From Gammaproteobacteria bacterium (GTDB taxonomy: Bacteria > Pseudomonadota > Gammaproteobacteria > Chromatiales > Chromatiaceae), in contig JABDQZ010000286.1 in NCBI GenBank assembly GCA_013041975.1, positions 1 to 6,704 on the forward strand: a stretch of DNA of 6,704 bases. Direction: 5' to 3'. The notes beneath the pieces are model-generated. The model was not told where the DNA came from, ran no database searches, and saw only the letters and a list, made by a program, of their open reading frames with translations. The position numbers were made by a program, and so were the translations under genes. Below, one piece after another: positions 1-6,663 of this stretch. How positions within the stretch are numbered: the first letter of the stretch is position 1; each line of letters starts with the position of its first letter.

Positions 1-604
1 GTGAAGGTGCGCTAACCGGTAATGGCAGCGCCCTTTTGGCTCCTGCTGCTTTTGCCAGTTCCATGGCGCGTTCAATGGCGGCCTTGTTTCCTGCGATTAC
101 GACTTGTCCGGGAGAATTAAAGTTTACGGCTTCGGCAACTTCCGTTCCTGCAGCTTTTGAGCAGATATCTCTTACGACCTCATCTTCCAGGCCGAGAATA
201 GCGGCCATGGCACCCTCGCCTTCTGGTACAGCCTCCTGCATGAGACGTCCGCGTTCAGCAACAAGTTTGACAGCATCTGCGAATTTTATTGCGCCTGAAG
301 CTACCAGTGCTGAATATTCCCCCAGACTGTGGCCGGCAAGTGTTGCAGGTTTTATTGCCCCTGATTCATTTATCAGGCGCCATACGGAAATTCCGGAAGC
401 AAGCATGGCAGGCTGGGTATTATGTGTCTGGTTTAATGACTCCGCAGGCCCATCCTTGATCATTTTCCACAGGTCAAATCCAAGTGCATCTGAGGCTTCA
501 GAGAAAGTATCTTTTACGATCTGCTGATTATCATGCAATTCGGCCATCATACCAACGGATTGGGAGCCCTGGCCGGGGAAAACAACGGCATATTTTTGAG
601 ACAT
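1..604 (-). CDS. fabD: Malonyl-CoA:ACP transacylase FabD, C-terminal part cut off by window edge
   Basis: FabD transfers the malonyl group from malonyl-CoA to acyl carrier protein in the cytoplasm, supplying malonyl-ACP for every elongation step of type II fatty acid synthesis. The reading frame starts at ATG 604-602 and stays open to the window edge, giving 201 codons of the roughly 310 usual for the family. Visible family marks are the N-terminal FPGQGSQ (residues 9-15), the nucleophile elbow GHSLGEY with Ser93, Arg118 in the ERGRLMQEAVPEG segment, and FNSPGQVVIAG (about 142-152). Numbering sits one above E. coli (Ser92, Arg117). The fragment ends at VSAPS plus one base of the next codon, exactly where the catalytic His of the PSHC motif should begin. 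It lies 31 bp downstream of fabH on the same strand and has its own AGGA ribosome binding site. fabG and acpP would be expected next, but they are outside the window. The identification is secure. The C-terminus is unseen because of the window edge, not because of a mutation. Confidence 0.97.
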   Translation of the reverse strand, partial: MSQKYAVVFPGQGSQSVGMMAELHDNQQIVKDTFSEASDALGFDLWKMIKDGPAESLNQTHNTQPAMLASGISVWRLINESGAIKPATLAGHSLGEYSALVASGAIKFADAVKLVAERGRLMQEAVPEGEGAMAAILGLEDEVVRDICSKAAGTEVAEAVNFNSPGQVVIAGNKAAIERAMELAKAAGAKRALPLPVSAPS

Positions 605-613
605 TGAGAAAAG

Positions 614-617
614 TCCT
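614..617 (-). promoter_or_regulatory. Ribosome binding site of fabD
   Basis: On the minus strand, AGGA precedes the fabD ATG with a 9-base spacer. This supports the start at 604, which also gives the family-typical N-terminus MSQKYAVVFPGQG. The surrounding 31-bp fabH-fabD gap is A-rich on the coding strand and has no hairpin, so read-through from fabH is expected. Confidence 0.7.
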
Positions 618-635
618 GTTTATTTTTTTCTTTTG

Positions 636-1601
636 TCAGTATTTCATCAGCACGGAACCCCAGGTGAAACCACCACCAAAAGCTTCCATTAATACGGTTT
701 GTCCTTTCTGGATTTTACCTTCGCGGACCGCGGTATCAAGTGCCAGTGGAACAGAAGCGGCAGAGGTATTGCCCTGCTCGGCAACAGTAACAACCACGTG
801 GTCCATATTCATGTGCAATTTTCGCGCTGTAGCCTGAATGATTCTGATATTTGCCTGGTGTGGAACCAACCAATCAATATCGGTTTTCTTCATATTGTTA
901 GCTTCAAGCGTTTCATCGACGATACGACCCAGTGTGGTGACAGCCATTTTGAAGACTTCAGCTCCGCGCATCTGCAGGTGGGCTTCGCCGTCAAGTAATT
1001 TATGGCGCTCATGGGAAACACCTGCTGGTACGTGCAGCAGTTTTTCAAACTGGCCGTCTGCGTGTAAATGCGTGGACAGCACACCGGGTTCTTCAGAGGC
1101 TTCCATTATCACTGCCCCTGCACCATCGCCAAACAGAACGCAGGTATTACGGTCAGACCAGTCAATAATTTTTGACATGGTTTCTGCACCGACCACCAGG
1201 GCACATTTTGCACTGCCGGCCTTGATGAAATTGTCGGCGACACCCACGGCATAAATAAAACCGGTACAGACAGCCTGAACATCAAATGCTGCACAGCCAT
1301 GGATATTCAGTCTTTGTTGTAAAAGACAGGCCACACTGGGAAATATCTTGTCAGCGGTCGTTGTCGCTACAACAATAAGGTCTATCTGGTCAGCCGTTTT
1401 TCCTGATGCCTCAATGGCTCGCAGGGCAGCCTGTTCTGCAAGGTCGCAGGTGGTCTGGTCATCTTCGGCAATATGACGTTTCTTGATGCCGGTGCGCTCG
1501 GTAATCCATTCATCACTGGTATCAACAATATGTTCAAGGTCGTGGTTGGTCAGTATTTTTTCTGGCAGGTAACCGCCGGTTCCAATGACTCGTGAATACA
1601 T
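636..1601 (-). CDS. fabH: 3-oxoacyl-ACP synthase III (FabH)
   Basis: FabH starts fatty acid synthesis by condensing an acyl-CoA primer, usually acetyl-CoA, with malonyl-ACP to give 3-oxoacyl-ACP and CO2. It is a soluble thiolase-fold dimer. At 321 residues it has normal length. The catalytic triad is complete: Cys112 in AVCTGF, His248 in VPHQANIRI and Asn278 in GNTSAAS. The N-terminal signature DEWITERTGIKKR (30-42) and the C-terminal glycine-rich GGGFTWGS (309-316) are both present. Phe87 in the IFPS segment falls at the position of E. coli Phe87, which narrows the primer pocket. From family knowledge this suggests acetyl-CoA priming and straight-chain products, though that is inference. The ATG is one base past the plsX stop, and its Shine-Dalgarno lies inside the plsX 3' end, so the two are probably translationally coupled. 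It is followed by fabD after 31 bp. Confidence 0.98.
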   Translation of the reverse strand: MYSRVIGTGGYLPEKILTNHDLEHIVDTSDEWITERTGIKKRHIAEDDQTTCDLAEQAALRAIEASGKTADQIDLIVVATTTADKIFPSVACLLQQRLNIHGCAAFDVQAVCTGFIYAVGVADNFIKAGSAKCALVVGAETMSKIIDWSDRNTCVLFGDGAGAVIMEASEEPGVLSTHLHADGQFEKLLHVPAGVSHERHKLLDGEAHLQMRGAEVFKMAVTTLGRIVDETLEANNMKKTDIDWLVPHQANIRIIQATARKLHMNMDHVVVTVAEQGNTSAASVPLALDTAVREGKIQKGQTVLMEAFGGGFTWGSVLMKY

Positions 1602-1602
1602 T

Positions 1603-2622
1603 TTAGTCAGCCTTCCCGTTATTCATGTGTAACGATATTTTTTCTTGTATATGTTCAGTGACTGCACTTTGTACTTCGGTTTTAGCAACCGCAATGGCGT
1701 TTTCAAACGCCAGGGCATCAACGCCACCATGACTTTTAACGACGATGCCTTTCAAGCCAAGCAGACTGGCGCCATTATAGCGTCTTGGGTCGATGGTTTT
1801 TGCGAAGGTTTTTAATACAGGATAGGCGATTACGCCAGCCAGTTTTGATAGCAGGCTGCGGGTAAATGCAGCCTTGAGACGCTGGCGGATCATTTTAGCC
1901 ACGCCTTCACTGCTTTTGAGGGCAACATTACCAATAAAACCGTCGGTGACAACAATGTCGACATCACCAGTATAAATGTCATCACCTTCTACGTAGCCGA
2001 TGTAATTCAGTTCAGAAGCAGAGAGTAATTCGTTGGCCTTTTTGACCTGCTCATTACCCTTGATTTCTTCCTGGCCAATATTGAGCAGGCCGACCTTGGG
2101 GGTTTTACGCTCGCCCGTCGCAATCAACAGTTCTGATCCCATGACAGCAAACTGAAACAGATGGTCGGACGTACAATCGACATTGGCTCCCAGATCAAGC
2201 ACCCAGGTGTCGTTAACCAGTCCGGGCAACTGGGTAATAATAGCTGGTCGCTCTATACCCGGGATCATTTTCAAAACGAAACGGGCTGTAGCCATTAATG
2301 CTCCGGTATTACCGGCACTTACGCAGGCATCAGCATGACCTTCCTTGACCTGGTTGATTGCAACCCGCATCGATGAATCTTTTTTGTTGCGCAGTGCCTT
2401 TGAAGGCAATTCATCCATCGCGACTTCCTGGGTAGCATGCACGATAGAAATACCGTCCGGGGTCTTGCCTGGAAGATGGGATTTAATGGATTCTTCGTCT
2501 CCACAAAGAACCAGGGAAACTGAAGCATCTTTTGAAAGGTAGTCCAATGCAGCGGCGACAACGATTTTTACGCCGTTATCGCCGCCCATTGCATCAAGTG
2601 CTATCCTGATTTTTTCGGCCAC
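1603..2622 (-). CDS. plsX: Phosphate acyltransferase PlsX
   Basis: PlsX converts long-chain acyl-ACP and inorganic phosphate to acyl-phosphate, the acyl donor for PlsY, and so links fatty acid synthesis to phospholipid synthesis. It is a peripheral membrane protein. At 339 residues it has family length. Recognisable segments are ALDAMGGDNG (8-17), ELPSKALRNKKDSSM (71-85), VSAGNTGALMATAR (101-114), DLGANVDC (143-150), TDGFIGNVALKSSEG (226-240) and YNGASLLGLKGIVVKSHG (282-299). The start is a GTG at 2622-2620, 17 bp after the rpmF stop. A GGAA Shine-Dalgarno sits 8 bases upstream, and the codons that follow match the family N-terminus. One small oddity is that the position after MGGD-x-G, often proline in the family, is valine here (Val18). 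The gene lies between rpmF and fabH, 1 bp from the latter, as in the classical cluster. Confidence 0.97.
   Translation of the reverse strand: MAEKIRIALDAMGGDNGVKIVVAAALDYLSKDASVSLVLCGDEESIKSHLPGKTPDGISIVHATQEVAMDELPSKALRNKKDSSMRVAINQVKEGHADACVSAGNTGALMATARFVLKMIPGIERPAIITQLPGLVNDTWVLDLGANVDCTSDHLFQFAVMGSELLIATGERKTPKVGLLNIGQEEIKGNEQVKKANELLSASELNYIGYVEGDDIYTGDVDIVVTDGFIGNVALKSSEGVAKMIRQRLKAAFTRSLLSKLAGVIAYPVLKTFAKTIDPRRYNGASLLGLKGIVVKSHGGVDALAFENAIAVAKTEVQSAVTEHIQEKISLHMNNGKAD
1611..1617 (-). promoter_or_regulatory. Ribosome binding site of fabH inside the plsX 3' end
   Basis: On the minus strand, GGGAAGG lies within the last codons of plsX, with 9 bases between AAGG and the fabH ATG. This fixes the fabH start, and its overlap with plsX coding sequence favours coupled translation. 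Confidence 0.65.
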
Positions 2623-2630
2623 TTGGCAGT

Positions 2631-2634
2631 TTCC
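2631..2634 (-). promoter_or_regulatory. Ribosome binding site of plsX (supports GTG start)
   Basis: On the minus strand, GGAA stands 8 bases before the GTG at 2622. No ATG lies between the rpmF stop and this GTG, and the next in-frame ATG (codon 12, in DAMGGD) would remove the conserved N-terminal strand. GTG is therefore the likely start. Confidence 0.6.
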
Positions 2635-2639
2635 GAAAA

Positions 2640-2819
2640 TTAATCTTCGTTTTTATTGATAACTTTCTTGCCACGATAAAAACCATCTGGAGTAATATGA
2701 TGACGCAGATGGGTCTCACCAGATGTCGGGTCAATTGATAAAGTTTCAGCACTCAGACCATCATGAGAACGACGCATGCCTCTTTTAGATGGTGTCTTAC
2801 GGTTTTGTTGAACAGCCAT
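2640..2819 (-). CDS. rpmF: 50S ribosomal protein L32
   Basis: L32 is a small basic protein of the large ribosomal subunit. The 59-residue product begins MAVQQNRKTPSKRGMRRSHD, the classic bacterial L32 N-terminus, and continues with a short region ending HLRHHITPDGFYRGKKV. It contains no cysteine, so it is the zinc-independent form usual in gammaproteobacteria. The ATG at 2819 is chosen over the upstream in-frame TTG at 2834 because it gives the conserved N-terminus and has a GGAG ribosome binding site 7 bases upstream. It lies 23 bp after yceD and 17 bp before plsX. Linkage of rpmF to plsX and fab genes is widely conserved and is thought to tie ribosome output to membrane synthesis. Confidence 0.98.
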   Translation of the reverse strand: MAVQQNRKTPSKRGMRRSHDGLSAETLSIDPTSGETHLRHHITPDGFYRGKKVINKNED

Positions 2820-2826
2820 TTCCAGT

Positions 2827-2830
2827 CTCC
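2827..2830 (-). promoter_or_regulatory. Ribosome binding site that decides the rpmF start
   Basis: On the minus strand, GGAG is followed by a 7-base spacer and the ATG at 2819. It is the strongest Shine-Dalgarno in the window, fitting a highly expressed ribosomal protein. It argues against the in-frame TTG 15 bases further upstream, which would place the motif inside the coding region. Confidence 0.75.
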
Positions 2831-2842
2831 ACAACCAGGTTT

Positions 2843-3379
2843 TTAATCAGATTTGTCGGTTTTCAATGTGGCCAGTATTGCAAAAGGATTTTCTTTTTCC
2901 TCTGCTTCGATCACATCGGTTTCGTCACCAAACTCGGTTTCAATTTCACAGGCTGGGGCCGTGTGCATCGGAACCTGAGGCAACAAGAGCAAAAGCTCAT
3001 CTTCTATGACATCTTTTAAACAGACACGATTATCTTCCACTTCGAAGATATCGTATCGTTGCGATAAAGGTTCATCCGCGCCATCATTTCTGATTGCACC
3101 TTTTAAAAAGGCAATTGAAAAATGGCTGTCTACCGGTAATTGCATATCCTGCAGGCAGCGTTGACATTTGAGTTGTAGCGTCCCCTTGACCGAACCACTC
3201 AGAAAAGCCTGCTTTTCCTCGTCGCGATCAAAGTGAAGATCAACCGTAATTTCACCATTTGTGCCGGATAATGCAGAACCCAGTCTTTCCATTGATTTCA
3301 ATGGAAAACTGTCGGAAATCACCAATGCTTTATCAGCGGCTTTCCAAGGATCAACACAATCTTTTAATGTCAAAGACAT
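2843..3379 (-). CDS. yceD: YceD/DUF177 family protein, 23S rRNA accumulation protein
   Basis: This is the DUF177 protein encoded just upstream of rpmF in many bacteria. Family members have been linked to normal 23S rRNA accumulation in bacteria and plastids, but the biochemical activity is not settled. The 178-residue product has the two family marks: a CQRC pair (Cys72, Cys75) preceded by beta-strand-like sequence (GSVKGTLQLK), and a C-terminal NPFAILATLK (164-173). Between them lies an acidic region with a leucine-rich stretch, VIEDELLLLLPQVPMH (124-139). No signal peptide or membrane segment is seen, so it should be cytoplasmic. The ATG at 3379 gives a family-like N-terminus but has no recognisable Shine-Dalgarno, and an out-of-frame ATG begins 14 bases upstream. 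It is the first gene of the left-hand cluster, 63 bp after oadB and 23 bp before rpmF. Confidence 0.93.
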   Translation of the reverse strand: MSLTLKDCVDPWKAADKALVISDSFPLKSMERLGSALSGTNGEITVDLHFDRDEEKQAFLSGSVKGTLQLKCQRCLQDMQLPVDSHFSIAFLKGAIRNDGADEPLSQRYDIFEVEDNRVCLKDVIEDELLLLLPQVPMHTAPACEIETEFGDETDVIEAEEKENPFAILATLKTDKSD

Positions 3380-3404
3380 AAGCGCGCAATCATATTACTG
3401 GCAA

Positions 3405-3433
3405 CTAATAAACGCAAGAGAAAAAATCTTAAA
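3405..3433 (-). promoter_or_regulatory. Candidate weak promoter for the yceD-rpmF-plsX-fab cluster
   Basis: The 63-bp gap between oadB and yceD is the longest complete intergenic space in the window, and it is AT-rich. On the minus strand, TTTAAG (3433-3428) and TATTAG (3410-3405) are separated by 17 bases. They match the sigma70 consensus at about 3 and 4 of 6 positions. A second possible -10 box, TAATAT (3397-3392), has no good -35 at normal distance. Transcripts from either would have very short leaders before the yceD ATG. This is a visual match only. Read-through from oadB is equally possible, since no terminator is evident. Confidence 0.3.
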
Positions 3434-3442
3434 AATCAGTGA

Positions 3443-4579
3443 TTAATTACCTACGATGGCCAACAAAATACCTGCAGCGATGGCTGAACCGATAACACCT
3501 GCTACATTTGGTCCCATGGCATGCATTAACAGGAAATTATGATGATTGGCTTCAAGACCAACCTTGTTGACCACCCTGGCCGCCATGGGTACTGCAGAAA
3601 CCCCTGCAGCACCAATCAAAGGGTTAACCTTGCCGCCACTGACGCGGTACATAATTTTACCCATGATAACGCCCGAAGCGGTGCCAACACAGAATGCAAA
3701 AGCCCCCAATGCCAGAATACCCAGTGTTTCTATCGTCAGGAACTTGTCTGCTGAAAGCTTGGAGCCTACAGCCAGACCCAGGAATATTGTGACAATGTTG
3801 ATAATCTCGTTTTGTGCTGCCTTGCTTAGACGGTCAACCACACCGGCTTCCCTCAACAGGTTGCCAAAAGTAAACATACCAATCAGAGGTGCAGCTGAAG
3901 GCAGGAAAAGAATGCAGAGTAATAGTACTGTAAATGGGAACAGGATTTTTTCCAGTTTTTTTACTGGACGGAGCTGGGACATGACGACAGAACGCTCTTC
4001 AGCAGTAGTCAGAGCTCGCATGATCGGTGGCTGGATAATCGGCACCAGCGCCATGTAGGAATAGGCAGCAACCGCAATAGCACCAAGCAGGTCTGGAGCC
4101 AGCCTGGATGCAAGAAAGATGGCAGTAGGGCCATCAGCCCCACCAATAATAGCAATTGCCGAAGCATCAGCCAGTGTGAAATCGAATCCAGGCAGGTAAT
4201 TCAGGAACAAGGCACCCAGCAGGGTAACAAAAATTCCAAACTGAGCAGCGGCACCCAATAGCAGGGTTTTGGGCATGGCTATCAAGGCGCTGAAATCGGT
4301 AAGTGCTCCTACTCCCATGAAGATTAACAGCGGGAAAATACCGGTTTCGATGCCAACAGTATAAACCATACCCAGCAAACCATCAGGTCCACCAATTCCA
4401 GCTAATGGGATATTACTAAGAATGGCACCGAAACCAATGGGTATCAGCAAGAGGGGCTCGAATTTTTTGGCAATTGCCAGAAAGATCAACCCACACCCGA
4501 CCAGCATCATGAAAACCTGGCCAAGTTCCAGATTGGCAATCCCCATGGACTGCCAAAGGTTCATAAAACCACTTTCCAT
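3443..4579 (-). CDS. oadB: Na+-translocating oxaloacetate decarboxylase, beta subunit
   Basis: OadB is the membrane subunit that decarboxylates the carboxybiotin carried by OadA and couples this to Na+ export. The 378-residue product is very hydrophobic, with around nine or more membrane segments (for example 19-38, 42-58, 106-128, 160-180, 213-230 and 283-305). Family signatures are present: FEPLLLIPIGFGAILSNIP (40-58), the intramembrane GGADGPTAIF with Asp149 (equivalent by motif to the essential Asp203 of Klebsiella OadB), VGSKLSA (271-277), NPLIGAAGVSAVPMAAR (319-335) and HAMGPNVAGVIGSA (353-366) with Asn358. The ATG at 4579 is one base past the oadA stop. A second in-frame ATG at 4564 (codon 6, MNLWQS) has a somewhat better upstream motif (GGAAAG, 7-base spacer), so the true protein may be five residues shorter. 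The GcdB/MmdB paralogues share this fold, but the pairing with an OadA-type alpha subunit points to oxaloacetate. Confidence 0.95.
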   Translation of the reverse strand: MESGFMNLWQSMGIANLELGQVFMMLVGCGLIFLAIAKKFEPLLLIPIGFGAILSNIPLAGIGGPDGLLGMVYTVGIETGIFPLLIFMGVGALTDFSALIAMPKTLLLGAAAQFGIFVTLLGALFLNYLPGFDFTLADASAIAIIGGADGPTAIFLASRLAPDLLGAIAVAAYSYMALVPIIQPPIMRALTTAEERSVVMSQLRPVKKLEKILFPFTVLLLCILFLPSAAPLIGMFTFGNLLREAGVVDRLSKAAQNEIINIVTIFLGLAVGSKLSADKFLTIETLGILALGAFAFCVGTASGVIMGKIMYRVSGGKVNPLIGAAGVSAVPMAARVVNKVGLEANHHNFLLMHAMGPNVAGVIGSAIAAGILLAIVGN

Positions 4580-4580
4580 A

Positions 4581-6380
4581 TCAGTTCAATCTCAGTAGAG
4601 CTTCGCCAACCTGAACCGCATCACCTTCCTTGACAAGGATGGCGGCAACCGTGCCGGCTTCAGATGCACGTACCTCGGTTTCCATCTTCATGGCTTCAAG
4701 CACCATGATCACATCACCCTGGTTGATTTGCTGACCAACCGTGACATTGATTTTAAAGATGTTTCCTGCCAAAGGCGCTGGAACATCTCTAGAAGCAGCG
4801 GCAGGTGCGGCAGCCGGAGCTGCTGTGTGTGAAGCGGCAGGCGCTGGAGTTACATTTTCAACGACACCTTCTGGCGAAACCACGACATGATAAGCCTGGC
4901 CGTTAACAGAAATATTGTAGGCTTCAGTCGCACCTGCTGAAGCAGGTGCTGCTGCAGGAGCAGGCACGGCAGCTGGTTCAGGCTCTGTTCCCGGTACTGG
5001 CTCGAATGCATCAGGGTTGTTACGGTTTTCCAGGAACTTGAGGCCTACCTGAGGAAATTGTGCGTAAATCAACACATCTTCATCCAGCGCGTCAGCCAGT
5101 GAAATACCTTTTTCTTCAGCCAGACCTTTGAGCTCTGCTGTCAGGCTGATGAATTCATCTTCAATCAGGTCAGCGGGACGGCAGTCAATGATCTTGTTAT
5201 CTTCATCAACTACTGTAGCCCGCAATTCTTCGTTGACCGGTGCCGGAGATGCGCCATATTCACCACGCAGGACCCCGGCGGTTTCCTTCGTGATACTTTT
5301 ATAACGTTCGCCCGTCATTACATTGAGGACAGCTTGCGTTCCTACAATCTGTGAAGTTGGTGTAACCAGCGGAATATAGCCGAGGTCTTTACGAACAGCA
5401 GGAATTTCTGCCAGAACATCATCAAGCTTGTCTGTAGCCTGCTGGTCTCTTAACTGGTTTTCCATGTTGGTGAGCATGCCGCCGGGTACCTGTGCGACAA
5501 GAATGCGTGAATCAATCCCTTTCAAAGCACCTTCAAATTTTGCATATTTTTTGCGAACTTCCCTGAAGTAGGCGGCTATTTCTTCCAGCGCATTGATGTC
5601 TAGACCCGTGTCACGCTCGGTACCATCGAAAATGGCAACCAGTGATTCAGTAGGCGAATGACCGTAGGTCATGCTCATTGATGAGATGGAAGTGTCAATC
5701 ATGTCAACACCCGCTTCAGCTGCCTTGACCAGGGTAGCTACACTCATACCGGTTGTTGCATGTGAATGCAGCGCAATGGGTATATCGCAAGAGGCTTTAA
5801 GCTTGGTAACCAGTTCTTCAGCTGCAAATGGACGCAACAGGCCGGCCATATCCTTTATACACAGAGAATGGCAGCCCATGTCTTCCATTTTCCTGGCCAT
5901 GTCCACAAAAGCATCTACGGTGTGAACCGGACTTTCTGTATAGGAAATGGTTCCCTGGGCATGCTTGTCGACTTTAAGTGTCGCCTTGACCGCCGTTTCC
6001 AGGTTTCTGACATCATTCATCGCATCAAAGATGCGGAAAACATCCATACCGTTTTCAGCGGCGCGCTCGACAAACTTTTCAACAACGTCATCGGCATAGT
6101 GGCGGTAGCCCAGAATATTCTGCCCGCGCAACAGCATCTGCTGTTGGGTATTGGGCATGGCCTTTTTCATCTGGCGCAATCTTTCCCAGGGATCTTCACC
6201 AAGGTAACGAATACAGGAATCAAAGGTGGCTCCGCCCCAGCTTTCCAGTGACCAGAATCCGATTTTGTCCAGTTTCTCGGCGATTGGCAGCATGTCTTCA
6301 ATGCGCATGCGCGTGGCAAGCAATGACTGATGCGCGTCACGCAGAACGACATCAGTTACTAACAGTTTTTTGTTAATCAT
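4581..6380 (-). CDS. oadA: Oxaloacetate decarboxylase alpha subunit (biotin-carrying carboxyltransferase)
   Basis: OadA transfers the carboxyl group of oxaloacetate to its own biotin, releasing pyruvate. The carboxybiotin then moves to OadB. The 599-residue protein has three parts. The first is an N-terminal TIM-barrel carboxyltransferase (about 1-300) with DVVLRDAHQSLLATRM (Asp15), the catalytic CIKDMAG lysine (Lys176) and the HSHATTG metal ligands (His205, His207); these sit two below Klebsiella numbering. The second is the conserved carboxylase-type middle domain (about 300-455, with QVPGGMLTN). The third is a C-terminal biotinyl domain (about 533-599) with EAMKMETE and biotin acceptor Lys565, 34 residues from the end. 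Two Ala/Pro-rich linkers (about 461-484 and 511-535) flank a short beta-like segment. The ATG is 17 bp after the oadG stop, with no strong Shine-Dalgarno. Pyruvate carboxylase subunit B is similar, but the oadG and oadB neighbours settle the role. Confidence 0.97.
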   Translation of the reverse strand: MINKKLLVTDVVLRDAHQSLLATRMRIEDMLPIAEKLDKIGFWSLESWGGATFDSCIRYLGEDPWERLRQMKKAMPNTQQQMLLRGQNILGYRHYADDVVEKFVERAAENGMDVFRIFDAMNDVRNLETAVKATLKVDKHAQGTISYTESPVHTVDAFVDMARKMEDMGCHSLCIKDMAGLLRPFAAEELVTKLKASCDIPIALHSHATTGMSVATLVKAAEAGVDMIDTSISSMSMTYGHSPTESLVAIFDGTERDTGLDINALEEIAAYFREVRKKYAKFEGALKGIDSRILVAQVPGGMLTNMENQLRDQQATDKLDDVLAEIPAVRKDLGYIPLVTPTSQIVGTQAVLNVMTGERYKSITKETAGVLRGEYGASPAPVNEELRATVVDEDNKIIDCRPADLIEDEFISLTAELKGLAEEKGISLADALDEDVLIYAQFPQVGLKFLENRNNPDAFEPVPGTEPEPAAVPAPAAAPASAGATEAYNISVNGQAYHVVVSPEGVVENVTPAPAASHTAAPAAAPAAASRDVPAPLAGNIFKINVTVGQQINQGDVIMVLEAMKMETEVRASEAGTVAAILVKEGDAVQVGEALLRLN

Positions 6381-6397
6381 AAAGTTAAGGCTACTGG

Positions 6398-6652
6398 TTA
6401 ATGTTGAGTGTTAGCTGAACGGTAGCGACTGATTGCTGCTGAAATCACTGCAATCAATGCTGTGTTTTCTGGTTTACCCATGGTACGGGTAATAGGTGTT
6501 GCCGTTGGTTGTTCTTCAGAGGTATCAAAATGGAAAGCAATGCGGGACATAAGATTCAAGGCGACCACAAGGATCATCAGGAAGGTGAATACGATGCCCA
6601 TCCCAAGAAGCATCAGTTCAAAGCCGTTCATTAATAAATCGGACATTGGCAT
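6398..6652 (-). CDS. oadG: Oxaloacetate decarboxylase gamma subunit
   Basis: OadG is the small membrane subunit that joins OadA to OadB and stabilises the complex. With the ATG at 6652 the product has 84 residues. It has one N-terminal membrane helix (about 12-35, after FELMLLGMGIVF), a polar linker rich in Thr, Pro and Glu, and a C-terminal ALIAVISAAISRYR segment typical of the family, ending in His84. The C-terminus of this family contacts OadA and can bind Zn2+. The start is uncertain: GTG at 6664, ATG at 6652 and ATG at 6646 are all in frame. The ATG at 6652 is preferred because a GAG-containing motif lies 11 bases upstream; MSDLLMNGFELML from 6646 is equally family-like. The gene precedes oadA by 17 bp and is first of the visible operon. 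Confidence 0.9.
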   Translation of the reverse strand: MPMSDLLMNGFELMLLGMGIVFTFLMILVVALNLMSRIAFHFDTSEEQPTATPITRTMGKPENTALIAVISAAISRYRSANTQH

Positions 6653-6663
6653 TTTGGATACCA

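Noticed and set aside
36..527. Open 163-codon frame on the plus strand.
   Set aside because: It lies antisense to fabD, whose minus-strand frame carries the full catalytic motifs. The plus-strand product has low-complexity Ser/Ala composition typical of a shadow frame.
605..635. Homopolymer-rich fabH-fabD gap considered as a terminator.
   Set aside because: In the transcribed direction it is A-rich, not T-rich, and has no hairpin. A fabD ribosome binding site follows.
3411..3442. Possible terminator after oadB: on the minus strand, ATCACTGAT followed by T-rich runs.
   Set aside because: The inverted repeat is only 4 bp with a one-base loop and no GC-rich stem, so it would not form a stable intrinsic terminator.
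3546..4058. Open 170-codon frame on the plus strand.
   Set aside because: It is antisense to oadB, which is clearly the real gene. There is no ribosome binding site or recognisable domain in the plus-strand product.
4776..5000. Ala/Pro-rich low-complexity coding region considered as a repeat or expansion.
   Set aside because: It corresponds to the two flexible linkers that normally connect the biotinyl domain in OadA proteins. No tandem DNA repeat unit is seen.
5766..6251. Open 161-codon frame on the plus strand.
   Set aside because: It is antisense to the OadA carboxyltransferase domain, where the catalytic lysine and histidines are encoded on the minus strand.
6303..6312. 10-bp palindrome GCGCATGCGC within oadA.
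   Set aside because: It is explained by the codons for Arg-Met-Arg in the conserved ATRMRIEDM segment, and I saw no second copy.
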